DNA of 8,697 bases, from contig CAJLFQ010000083.1 of NCBI GenBank assembly GCA_905205975.1, positions 1 through 8,697 on the forward strand. The letters are read 5' to 3'. This stretch comes from an uncultured Eubacteriales bacterium (GTDB taxonomy: Bacteria > Bacillota > Clostridia > Oscillospirales > QAMX01). Made by a program: the position numbers and the translations under genes. Under the pieces are notes generated by a model. That model searched no databases. It saw only the letters and a list, made by a program, of their open reading frames with translations, and was not told where the DNA came from. Of the stretch, positions 1 to 6,444 are shown piece by piece; the first letter of the stretch is position 1, and each line of letters begins with the position of its first letter.

Positions 1-54
1 CACGGCGACGCAGGAATTGGTGGTGCCAAGGTCGATACCGATAACTTTAGACAT
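1..54 (-). CDS. dnaK: DnaK (Hsp70 chaperone), N-terminal 18 codons only
   Basis: Reading leftward from the ATG at 54..52 gives MSKVIGIDLGTTNSCVAV, the near-invariant start of bacterial Hsp70. It includes the DLGTTNS phosphate-1 loop of the actin-like ATPase domain. The gene is intact up to the window edge and continues outside. DnaK is the ATP-driven cytosolic chaperone working with DnaJ and GrpE. The ATG lies 20 bases after the stop of the upstream glycosidase-like gene, and no intervening promoter, terminator or CIRCE inverted repeat (TTAGCACTC-N9-GAGTGCTAA) is visible. The 20-base gap (AAAAGACGGC region) has no good Shine-Dalgarno, so translation may depend on coupling. The usual hrcA-grpE neighbours are not upstream. 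With only 18 residues seen, a second Hsp70 paralogue cannot be separated from the main DnaK. Confidence 0.88.
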   Translation of the reverse strand, partial: MSKVIGIDLGTTNSCVAV

Positions 55-74
55 CGGTTTTGCCGTCTTTTATC

Positions 75-1925
75 TTATGCGCCGTAAGTAATCCTGTAAT
101 CGCCGGTTTCGAAGTCGATGTACACCGTCGTTCCGTCGGCAAATGTGGACTCCTGACGGAGGTAGGTGTCGTCGGTAAAGCGGTGGTTCGTGAGTTCGCA
201 GAGGGCGGTGCGCCGGTGCAGTTCCAACACGTCTCTGCCTTTTTCGATGTTTTCCGGCGTTTCGTTGATGTCAAAATAGATCGTGCCGCCTGTCTGAAGG
301 GCGCAGAGGAACCCGCTGCGGTCGCTTGGAATCAGGCAGCCGCCGTTGTGGTCGATTCCAAACCACGGGACAACGATGCTGTCATGGTAAACCAGTGCAA
401 ACAGCGGAATCGGCACGCCGATGGGGTTGGATGGGCCGTCCCAGTTGTCAACCGCCAGCGGCGCATGATGACAGAGATCCATCGCCGGAACAATTGTATC
501 GGCAACTTCTTCCGAGCTGGTGATGATGCCTCTGGATGTCAGCACGTTCAGCGCCTCTCTGCGGGACTGCGCACACTGTTCCCGCGTCATGCGGTGGTGC
601 GGGTTGAAGCATTCATCCAGCTCCGCGACGGAAAACACGTCGAGATAGGAGCCGTCGATTTGAATGCCGAGGCGGTCAAATTCCGTGTAGCAGCGTCTGA
701 CGTAGTCAGGCGCCAGCTCTGCACAGAGCCAGCTGTGCGCGCCGCCGTACCAGATATCGCAGTACGGGTGCGTGCCGTCGATGTTTTCGACGCATTGTTC
801 TTCTGAGTAAGCCGGAGAATCATAATAGAAATCGCGGTATTGATCATGGATGCCGAAGCGATAGCCCAGTTCTCTGCATGTATCAGACAAGCGCTTCATG
901 CCGTCTGCACCGCCGGCGGCTTCATGCACAGGGAACGGGAACGGATGCAGATTGTCGTATCCGTGACAGCCCCAGCCGTCGAGGTGCAGATAGGCCTGAT
1001 CGACGCCTTTTGCGTGCAATGCGCAAAGCTCGGATGCACGCTGGTCAAACGGCGTAAAGTAGTCGTTCTTCTCCGGAGCACCTTCCGTATAGTAATGCGA
1101 TTTCCGGTCGATGTGAACGGCAATGCCGGAATGCACGATTGGCGAACCGATCAGATAGGCGACGTTCGGATTGCGGGCGATTTTCTCCTTCAGGGAGACA
1201 AAGCGGCCGATTTCTTTTGAATAGGCGCGATACTGTTTTGCAAGCGTCACATAATCGCAGGATTCGTAGAAATAGCAGCGCAGCTGCCGCGTGCCGATAT
1301 GGCCAAGGCTGGTCTCCCAATACGGGGCAATTTCCGTTTTGCCGTTTGGTTCGTGTCCATAATGCATGCGCGCATCAAACGGCGTATGGAAAATCGCCAG
1401 GTAGCCTCTGCCCTCGTCGACCTGCCCCCACATGGGCAGATACGCGTGACGGGTATTGATGCGCTCATCATGGTCGACAGGAACGCTGCCCGCCCATCTG
1501 GACGGCAGCAAAACGCCCTGGAAAAGCGGCAGAACGCTGTACCCCCGGCCTTCCGGGATGTCAAACGCAAACGGCGCAGGCCAATAGACAAATTCAATTT
1601 CACCCGTTTCGTCGCCGATGACGGTCAGCTCCATCCGCATGGCGCCGTCCGCTTCGTCAATGCCGACGAACGTGTCCACTGTGAAATTCGTCTGCGGGAA
1701 GTGCGAATAGGTCGCTTTGACGCCGCGCATCACCGGCGTCGCTGTCTCTTTGGCTGTACAGGCTGCGTCCTGAAAACGGAGGACTCTCCCATTTTTCAGG
1801 CGGATAGACGCTTGATCGGTCCAAGTCCATGTTTTTCCGCCGCAGGTGACGGCCAGAGACATGGTCTGCGGGCAGTAAGCCGCATGGTAATGCGGTGCCT
1901 GCAGGAAAAAAGCATCATGGTTCAT
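75..1925 (-). CDS. Putative TIM-barrel glycoside hydrolase (DUF5696/GH101-like), cytoplasmic
   Basis: 616 residues. The ATG at 1925 is supported by AAGGAG (1940..1935) nine bases upstream. There is no signal peptide or membrane segment, so a cytosolic enzyme is likely. Residues 1-250 look like a beta-sandwich (many aromatic, alternating strands). Residues about 255-580 resemble a glycosidase (beta/alpha)8 barrel: YLHLDGWG (312-319), FGIHDQYRDFYYD (357-369), IDGSYLDVF (423-431), ITSSEEV (468-474). The YLDV strand end (D429) followed 43-44 residues later by E472/E473 is the order expected for a nucleophile and an acid/base. It recalls the YVDV...E arrangement of GH101 endo-alpha-N-acetylgalactosaminidases and the DUF5696 family. 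Family assignment is from memory of such motifs; substrate is unknown. It is the first gene of the transcript starting near 1963 and precedes dnaK. Confidence 0.7.
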   Translation of the reverse strand: MNHDAFFLQAPHYHAAYCPQTMSLAVTCGGKTWTWTDQASIRLKNGRVLRFQDAACTAKETATPVMRGVKATYSHFPQTNFTVDTFVGIDEADGAMRMELTVIGDETGEIEFVYWPAPFAFDIPEGRGYSVLPLFQGVLLPSRWAGSVPVDHDERINTRHAYLPMWGQVDEGRGYLAIFHTPFDARMHYGHEPNGKTEIAPYWETSLGHIGTRQLRCYFYESCDYVTLAKQYRAYSKEIGRFVSLKEKIARNPNVAYLIGSPIVHSGIAVHIDRKSHYYTEGAPEKNDYFTPFDQRASELCALHAKGVDQAYLHLDGWGCHGYDNLHPFPFPVHEAAGGADGMKRLSDTCRELGYRFGIHDQYRDFYYDSPAYSEEQCVENIDGTHPYCDIWYGGAHSWLCAELAPDYVRRCYTEFDRLGIQIDGSYLDVFSVAELDECFNPHHRMTREQCAQSRREALNVLTSRGIITSSEEVADTIVPAMDLCHHAPLAVDNWDGPSNPIGVPIPLFALVYHDSIVVPWFGIDHNGGCLIPSDRSGFLCALQTGGTIYFDINETPENIEKGRDVLELHRRTALCELTNHRFTDDTYLRQESTFADGTTVYIDFETGDYRITYGA

Positions 1926-1969
1926 AGGCGCATTCTCCTTTTTGGATAGGATGGGCGTTGGCTGCTTTT

Positions 1970-1999
1970 ATTATACCATGCGCCCGGCATCCGCTGCAA
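1970..1999 (-). promoter_or_regulatory. Sigma-A extended -10 promoter for the glycosidase-dnaK transcript
   Basis: On the minus strand, -35 TTGCAG (1999..1994), an 18-base spacer, and a perfect -10 TATAAT (1975..1970) preceded by TGG, which gives an extended -10. Transcription should start near 1963, leaving a leader of about 38 nt before the ATG at 1925. The spacer holds a short dyad, ATGC-gcccg-GCAT (1978-1990 on the plus strand), too small to call an operator with confidence. Confidence 0.8.
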
Positions 2000-2008
2000 T
2001 AGGTGTGC

Positions 2009-2042
2009 AAAAAAAAGAAGAGGGAACTCGCCCTCTTCTTTT
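2009..2042 (-). terminator. Rho-independent terminator after the DUF378 gene
   Basis: A perfect 12-bp inverted repeat (2013-2024 with 2031-2042; core AAGAAGAGGG/CCCTCTTCTT) with a six-base loop. On the minus strand the hairpin ends in an uninterrupted run of eight T (2016..2009), partly shared with the stem. It lies 15 bases after the DUF378 stop and closes the four-gene minus-strand operon. No plus-strand gene ends here, so its use is assigned to the minus strand. Confidence 0.92.
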
Positions 2043-2057
2043 CATGCGGTTTTGCTG

Positions 2058-2258
2058 TCACTCATTGTGGCGGTCGCGGAACAGGAGCGAAATGCACCAA
2101 AGGCCCGCGATTCCGACGAGCGCAAAGATCACCCGCGACAGTACCGACAGATTCCCACAGATGGCCTGGACAAAATCGAACTTGAAAATGCCGACACTGC
2201 CCCAGTTCAGCGCGCCGATCAACACGAGGATCAGCGCCAGGCGGTCGAAAAAGCTCAT
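2058..2258 (-). CDS. DUF378 family small membrane protein
   Basis: 66 residues from the ATG at 2258, which has GGAG (2271..2268) nine bases upstream. An in-frame ATG at 2273 would add MELPR but has no ribosome binding site. The protein has two hydrophobic segments, LALILVLIGALNWGSVGIF and VLSRVIFALVGIAGLWCISLLF, separated by a short loop. The motif GALNWG...VG and the second-helix pattern VLSR(I/V)...LVG(I/L)AGL are the hallmark of DUF378, typically 65-75 residues with two transmembrane helices and no known function. It is the last gene before the terminator at 2009-2042. The 99-base gap after the phosphodiesterase shows no terminator and only a weak possible -10 (TATATT near 2329), so co-transcription is likely. 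Confidence 0.88.
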   Translation of the reverse strand: MSFFDRLALILVLIGALNWGSVGIFKFDFVQAICGNLSVLSRVIFALVGIAGLWCISLLFRDRHNE

Positions 2259-2357
2259 ACGCGGCAACTCCATTCTGATCAGTTTTCATTGGGTACAGCT
2301 TCAGTTTTTCCAGCAAACCGTCAGAATATACACGATTCGTCTATGCGCATTTCGATT

Positions 2358-3668
2358 TTATGCGAGCAGCGTCTTGAGAACGCGCCCCTGCGCCCACGGC
2401 AGATCCAGCCCCAGCGCAGCGGCACAGGTCGGCGCACAGTCTGCAAGCGTCGCCTGTTCGACCCATGCGCCCGGGCGGAAGGACGCACCGCAGCCGATGA
2501 AAACCGGCTGCGGACCTTTGTCCGGCAGGTAGCCATGGGTCGCATGGCCGAAGCGATAGTCGCTGTTGGTCAGCGGCACCGCATACGGCGGCATCCATGC
2601 GTTTCCAAATGTCGTATGTCCATCCGTCTCGATGACAAACGAGAACCCGCCGTAAAGGTGTTCCCGTTTCATGGCCGCTTCACGCGTCAGAATTTCAGAA
2701 ATGCCGAACCGGCTGTCACGCCGCATCGTTTCCAGCAGAGCGGCGACTTCTTCGCAGACGCCCAAGTTGGACGGATTTTTCAGGTAGACATAGGAGCACA
2801 TACCGCACGACTGGCAAAATGCCTTGTAGTCGACGAACCGGCCTTCGGCGTCTGTCTGAATCAAACCCTTTTCGGCAAACATGACGTTCGGGTTGGCGAC
2901 GCGGTCGACATTCATCTGGCCGTGATCGCTGAGGATCACAAAATCCGTTTGATCAAATGTCTCGGCGCGCTTGGCTGCGTCGATCAGCGTCTGCGTAATT
3001 TCTGCGACAACTTGCAGGGATTCTGTCACCGGTTCGGTAAACAGGCCGGTTTCATGGCGCGCCGCATCGACATTTGCCGGGTGCACGACCAGCAGATCCG
3101 GCCGGTACGTTTCCAGAATGGCTGCGGCAGCCGCCGCCATAAAGCGATCCAGCTCTGGGTGATGCGTCATGCGTTCTGGGTGCAGCAGGTGCAGGTTCGG
3201 TTCAACCGCGGTCTGATACACATCTTCCGTCGTCCCTGTGCGGAGGAAGGCGTCGTGAATCGACTCTTCCGGCGACTGCGGCCAGAACTCGTCAATCAGA
3301 TAGTCAATCTCCGGGTCGCAGCCAGTGACCGGCCAGAAGACCGCCGCCGTCGTCAGGCCGGCTACTTTCGCCGCAGAAAAAAGCGTTTTTGAGCGGTTGG
3401 CCTTCCGGAAGAAATTCCAAGGTGCGCCCAATTTGCCGATGGCATACTGCTCATTGGCAATGACGCCGTGTTTTTCCGGATAGACGCCTGTGATCAGCGT
3501 GGTATGCGCCGGATAGGTCACCGTCGGGTAAATCGAGCGGAGTTTACCGACCCGGGCACCGTCGCGGAGAAGCGTCTGAAACGGCTCCGTTTGTTTCAGG
3601 ATTTCCAGATCCTCGCCGACCAATGCGTCATGCGAAATGATGACCATTTTCCTGCCTGTGTATGCCAT
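2358..3668 (-). CDS. Type I phosphodiesterase/nucleotide pyrophosphatase (alkaline phosphatase superfamily)
   Basis: 436 residues. The start at 3668 has AAGGGGA (3682..3676) seven bases upstream. There is no signal peptide, so the enzyme is predicted cytosolic. The bimetal site of the NPP/alkaline phosphatase fold is complete: D14 (SHDAL), nucleophile T51 in PTVTYPAHTTLITG followed by YPEKHG, D201 and H205 (VDAARHETG), D248-H249 (SDHG) and H378 (THGYLPD). By homology the family uses two Zn2+-type metals and a covalent threonine intermediate to cleave phosphodiesters or pyrophosphates of nucleotides, lipids or sugars. Length and motif order match PF01663 members. It lies 23 bases after the lipoprotein stop, so it is in the same operon. 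Substrate is unknown; the neighbours point to a glycan- or lipid-linked phosphodiester. Confidence 0.88.
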   Translation of the reverse strand: MAYTGRKMVIISHDALVGEDLEILKQTEPFQTLLRDGARVGKLRSIYPTVTYPAHTTLITGVYPEKHGVIANEQYAIGKLGAPWNFFRKANRSKTLFSAAKVAGLTTAAVFWPVTGCDPEIDYLIDEFWPQSPEESIHDAFLRTGTTEDVYQTAVEPNLHLLHPERMTHHPELDRFMAAAAAAILETYRPDLLVVHPANVDAARHETGLFTEPVTESLQVVAEITQTLIDAAKRAETFDQTDFVILSDHGQMNVDRVANPNVMFAEKGLIQTDAEGRFVDYKAFCQSCGMCSYVYLKNPSNLGVCEEVAALLETMRRDSRFGISEILTREAAMKREHLYGGFSFVIETDGHTTFGNAWMPPYAVPLTNSDYRFGHATHGYLPDKGPQPVFIGCGASFRPGAWVEQATLADCAPTCAAALGLDLPWAQGRVLKTLLA

Positions 3669-3691
3669 GCAATCGTCCCCTTTTGATCGTT

Positions 3692-4903
3692 TCAGTTTGC
3701 TTTCATGCCCTTCAGTTCGGAAATGCTGCCGCCTTCGCAGAGGCTGATTTTCCAGACATAGCGTTCGCTCATGGAGCTGTAATAAATGCGGTAGTATCCA
3801 TCGATTTTCAAAATCGACGCGCGGTAAATGGATGCGTTGTCGAAGGCGTCTGTCCCTTTTCTCGGCGCCACAATCTGAACCGGCGCGGTAAAATGCATGC
3901 CGTCGGTGCTGGCGGCATAGTAGAGCGAGAGATCATGCAGATTCGATTTTGCGCCTGCCGGACGGGCGCAGAAGACGATTTCATACCCCAGATCCGTTTG
4001 AATCATGTCCTGATGCCAGATGCGGCCGTTCGGCGCGGTCAGATCAGTCTTTTCCGGCGTGGTCCAGGTATGTGCATCTTCCGACTGCGTCCGGTACAGG
4101 CAGCCGTCGCGCTTTGCATACCACATCGTATAAACGCCGTCGGACAGCATGACAATCGGACTCAGAACAGGGTCTCTTGCGGCGCGGTTCTGATAGAGCT
4201 GTTCCGGTTCCGTCCAGTGTACACCGTCTGTCGAGCGGATACGCAGGATGATGCCCTCGTTGGAATCGGCGTTGACGCCGTCGCCATAAGACGGGTTATA
4301 GCGGAACCAGAGTTCCATTTCGTCGCCGTTCATCAGAATGTGCGGGTCTGAATAGTGTGCGCTGTTTTCGTGCGTCGGTGGATGACCGGTCACGGGGTTG
4401 GTCACGCCGTCCGGCTTTGTCCAGTTCACACCGTCATCCGAAACAGCCAGACAGGGATTCTCGTACAGGTCTGCACAATACGGGTACGGGGTGTAGGCCA
4501 TCCAGTAACGATGGCCGTTCCAGCCCTCTTCAAAATACAGCACCTTCGGGTGACAGGGCTGATCAAATCCGTCATAGGTGCGGATGTTCAGCGGGACATC
4601 TGCGTTTGCCTGCTCCGGCGGCGTCCATTCCATCGCGTAGAGATCGATGGTTGTCGCGGGCGGCTCTGCCGTTGTCTCCGGTTCAGAGGTTGTGAGCGGC
4701 GGTTCCGATACAGGATCGGATCGTTCAGTCGTTGTTTCGGCCGGTTCTGCAGATGATTCTGTCAGCGCAGACGATTCAGACGCCTGTGTTGGTCTGGTAT
4801 CGGATGTCTGCTCAGGCTTCCGTGCAGGCATTTGGCACGATGCCAGGAGCAGGCACGCCCCAATTAGTATGCAGACCGCTGCAATTCGTTTTTTCTGTTT
4901 CAT
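3692..4903 (-). CDS. Surface lipoprotein with five-bladed beta-propeller (GH43/GH32/sialidase-like)
   Basis: 403 residues. Residues 1-23 form a lipoprotein signal: KQKKR, a hydrophobic core, then the lipobox LLASC with lipidated C23. Residues about 25-86 are a Ser/Thr/Pro/Glu linker (TTSEPETTAEPPATT). Residues about 90-400 show four evenly spaced Asp-box-like turns: SDDGVNWT (155), STDGVHWT (224), SEDAHTWT (274) and STDGMHFT (332). They also show YENPCLAVS (147-155), SDPHIL (185-190) and RDPVLSP (243-249). This pattern fits GH43/GH32-type or BNR propellers; catalytic residues cannot be assigned with certainty, so it may be a glycan hydrolase or only a binder. The ATG follows the upstream stop by one base (TGAGATG) with no good Shine-Dalgarno, indicating translational coupling to the phosphodiester glycosidase. 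Confidence 0.82.
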   Translation of the reverse strand: MKQKKRIAAVCILIGACLLLASCQMPARKPEQTSDTRPTQASESSALTESSAEPAETTTERSDPVSEPPLTTSEPETTAEPPATTIDLYAMEWTPPEQANADVPLNIRTYDGFDQPCHPKVLYFEEGWNGHRYWMAYTPYPYCADLYENPCLAVSDDGVNWTKPDGVTNPVTGHPPTHENSAHYSDPHILMNGDEMELWFRYNPSYGDGVNADSNEGIILRIRSTDGVHWTEPEQLYQNRAARDPVLSPIVMLSDGVYTMWYAKRDGCLYRTQSEDAHTWTTPEKTDLTAPNGRIWHQDMIQTDLGYEIVFCARPAGAKSNLHDLSLYYAASTDGMHFTAPVQIVAPRKGTDAFDNASIYRASILKIDGYYRIYYSSMSERYVWKISLCEGGSISELKGMKAN

Positions 4904-4904
4904 C

Positions 4905-6278
4905 TCAGCGCACCATAAAACCGTCCGGCATATAGCGCGGGCCGTAGAACGAGCACGGGTTGGAAACCGTTTCGCCGTTGATAATCAGTTCGCTGGACGA
5001 GCCACCGTCCAGATTGGCTGCGTTGACGGCGCCGAATTCAATCATCAGATTCATTGCTTCTTTTTGCGTGGCGCCCAGACTGCCGCCTGCGCCGCGCCCG
5101 TCAATGACCAAGAAAAGGAAGGCGCCGTCTGCCCGCTGACCGATACAGGTCCGCGGCTGGATACCGCTGCCGCCGGTTCCGACGACGGTGGACGCTTTTC
5201 CGTTGATAACCAGGAATGGCGGGTTCGGGTTGTCAAAGGAAACCGCGTCACGGAAGCCCTGCTCTAAAAATTCCGCTTTGGTGAAGCGGCCCAGAATCAG
5301 GATATGATCCTGATTGATGCCGATGATGTTCACCTTATCGTTCTGCCAGTCGCGCATTTCCGGGATCTGCGCCTCCGGTGAATCCGGCGCGATTTCGCCC
5401 GCCTCGACCGCTTGGCGAATCCGCTCTTTTTCCGCCTCATAAGCCTCTGCGCTTTCGATTTCCGGCCCCCAGTAGATCAGGTCGCCTTCGACGCAGAGCG
5501 CACCATCCGGCCGGCCGCCGTTGCCTTTTCCGTTCGGGTCATAGAATGCGCCGCCGTTGATTGCGGCAACCGCGCCGTTGCGCTTGACCATCGAGCGCAG
5601 CTGTTCGCCGTATGTTGCGTCCCAGCCTTTCTGGTAGCCGTGCAGAATCGAATAGGAAACGCAGAGCGAGACGCGCGATGGATCCGAAATCACCAGCATA
5701 TAGCCCGTAAATGTTTTTCCGCTCACCTTGACAAGCTGAAGCCCATCCAAGCCGTCCGTTTCGTGCATGGCATCCGGGTGGTCGGCAAACAATTCATCCG
5801 GCGCCGGAGCATCCGTCTGCAAAGGATTCAGCGTTGTGACAGACGTCGTTGTGGCAGGCGTTGTCACCGGCGGTTCCGTGGTCTGCGCCGGCGTATCAGA
5901 CGATTCCGACGGCGAATCGGTTGCCGTCGATACCGCCGGTTCCGGCAGTGTGGTTTCGACAGGCGGTTCGTCTGGTTTGTCTGTTTTCGCCGGGACAACA
6001 ATGCTGACAAGCGACGGATCGGACGGTTCATCAACGACTTCCAAGCGGTTATTCTCCAGGATTTCCGCGATTTTCGCATCGCTCAGGAACCAAGTCGCCA
6101 TGAATTTGGCTGCGCTCGTCTCCAGCATGGTGATCACATAGAGATCGCGCAGTTGATGGAACGGCCCATAGAGCAGCACGAACAGCGCGACAACAATCAA
6201 TGTAATAAAGGAAGCCAGTGTCAGGCCGATGTATTTGAAAATGGCTTTGATCCGGAATTTTTTTCTGCGTTTTTCCAT
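4905..6278 (-). CDS. Membrane-anchored phosphodiester glycosidase (NAGPA domain) protein
   Basis: 457 residues from the ATG at 6278, supported by GAGGG (6292..6288) nine bases upstream. An in-frame ATG at 6353 lies inside the promoter and has no ribosome binding site, so it is rejected. Residues 2-12 are basic (EKRRKKFRIK), followed by one membrane helix (about 12-37), a short helical region to about 80, and a Thr/Pro/Glu linker (about 96-155, with TTEPPVTTPATTT). The NAGPA domain (PF09992) fills about 183-457: AAINGGAFYD (238-247), RTCIGQRADG (376-385), LVIDGRGAGG (390-399), NLDGGSSSELIING (422-435). The family removes GlcNAc from phosphodiester-linked sugars, as in the human uncovering enzyme; bacterial roles concern envelope polysaccharides. 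A charged, Glu/Ala-rich insert of roughly 35 residues (about 274-311) interrupts the domain. It is the first gene of the operon, with the active domain outside the cell. Confidence 0.87.
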   Translation of the reverse strand: MEKRRKKFRIKAIFKYIGLTLASFITLIVVALFVLLYGPFHQLRDLYVITMLETSAAKFMATWFLSDAKIAEILENNRLEVVDEPSDPSLVSIVVPAKTDKPDEPPVETTLPEPAVSTATDSPSESSDTPAQTTEPPVTTPATTTSVTTLNPLQTDAPAPDELFADHPDAMHETDGLDGLQLVKVSGKTFTGYMLVISDPSRVSLCVSYSILHGYQKGWDATYGEQLRSMVKRNGAVAAINGGAFYDPNGKGNGGRPDGALCVEGDLIYWGPEIESAEAYEAEKERIRQAVEAGEIAPDSPEAQIPEMRDWQNDKVNIIGINQDHILILGRFTKAEFLEQGFRDAVSFDNPNPPFLVINGKASTVVGTGGSGIQPRTCIGQRADGAFLFLVIDGRGAGGSLGATQKEAMNLMIEFGAVNAANLDGGSSSELIINGETVSNPCSFYGPRYMPDGFMVR

Positions 6279-6304
6279 AAAATTGTACCCTCGGAATTCA
6301 GATT

Positions 6305-6319
6305 GCCGCAGGCTGCGGC
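6305..6319 (-). other. GC-rich hairpin in the 5' leader of the NAGPA gene
   Basis: Perfect six-base arms GCCGCA/TGCGGC around a three-base loop. They fall between the predicted start of transcription (near 6328) and the Shine-Dalgarno at 6292..6288. There is no T-run after it, so it is not an intrinsic terminator. It would form near the 5' end of the operon mRNA, where such hairpins often protect from decay; that role is inference. Confidence 0.55.
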
Positions 6320-6334
6320 TTGCTTTCTTTCGAT

Positions 6335-6363
6335 ATTCTATCACCTTTCTCATCAGATTACAA
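6335..6363 (-). promoter_or_regulatory. Sigma-A promoter for the NAGPA-lipoprotein-PDE-DUF378 operon
   Basis: On the minus strand, -35 TTGTAA (6363..6358), a 17-base spacer, and -10 TAGAAT (6340..6335) preceded by TGA, which gives an extended -10. The predicted start is near 6328, about 50 nt upstream of the ATG at 6278. This rules out the longer reading frame from 6353. It is back to back with the plus-strand promoter at 6385-6413; the two -35 boxes are 21 bases apart. Confidence 0.68.
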
Positions 6364-6384
6364 CAACAAAAACTGTTACTTTTC

Positions 6385-6413
6385 TTGACAAGCCGGTCCC
6401 GGCATGGTACAAT
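6385..6413 (+). promoter_or_regulatory. Near-consensus sigma-A promoter for the HAD hydrolase
   Basis: -35 TTGACA (6385-6390, perfect), a 17-base spacer, and -10 TACAAT (6408-6413) preceded by TGG, which gives an extended -10. Transcription should start near 6420, leaving a leader of about 25 nt with GGAG at 6433-6436 before the ATG at 6445. This is among the strongest-looking promoters in the window and implies constitutive expression unless repressed. Confidence 0.88.
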
Positions 6414-6444
6414 AGCACATCTGACAGAAATTGGAGTGTTTTTG

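Noticed and set aside
2259..2357. Separate promoter for the DUF378 gene (TATATT near 2329)
   Set aside because: No matching -35 at 16-18 bases and no extended -10; co-transcription with the phosphodiesterase gene is the simpler reading.
2052..3392. Long plus-strand open frame (446 codons) opposite the phosphodiesterase gene
   Set aside because: It is antisense to a gene with a complete catalytic motif set, is rich in Arg/Gln/His, has no ribosome binding site or recognisable domain, and arises from GC-biased third codon positions on the other strand.
4647..5267. Ser/Val/Gly/Asp-rich plus-strand frame beginning MVVAGGSAVVSG
   Set aside because: It is the complement of the lipoprotein's Ser/Thr/Pro linker; the apparent repeats are a strand artefact.
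6279..6353. Longer N-terminus (25 extra residues) for the NAGPA protein starting at 6353
   Set aside because: That ATG lies within the promoter spacer and has no Shine-Dalgarno; the start at 6278 has GAGGG nine bases upstream and begins with the expected basic residues before the membrane helix.
6229..6444. 72-residue N-terminal extension of the HAD hydrolase frame
   Set aside because: The open frame overlaps the divergent gene and the promoter at 6385-6413; the start at 6445 has GGAG and places motif I near the N-terminus as usual for HAD proteins.
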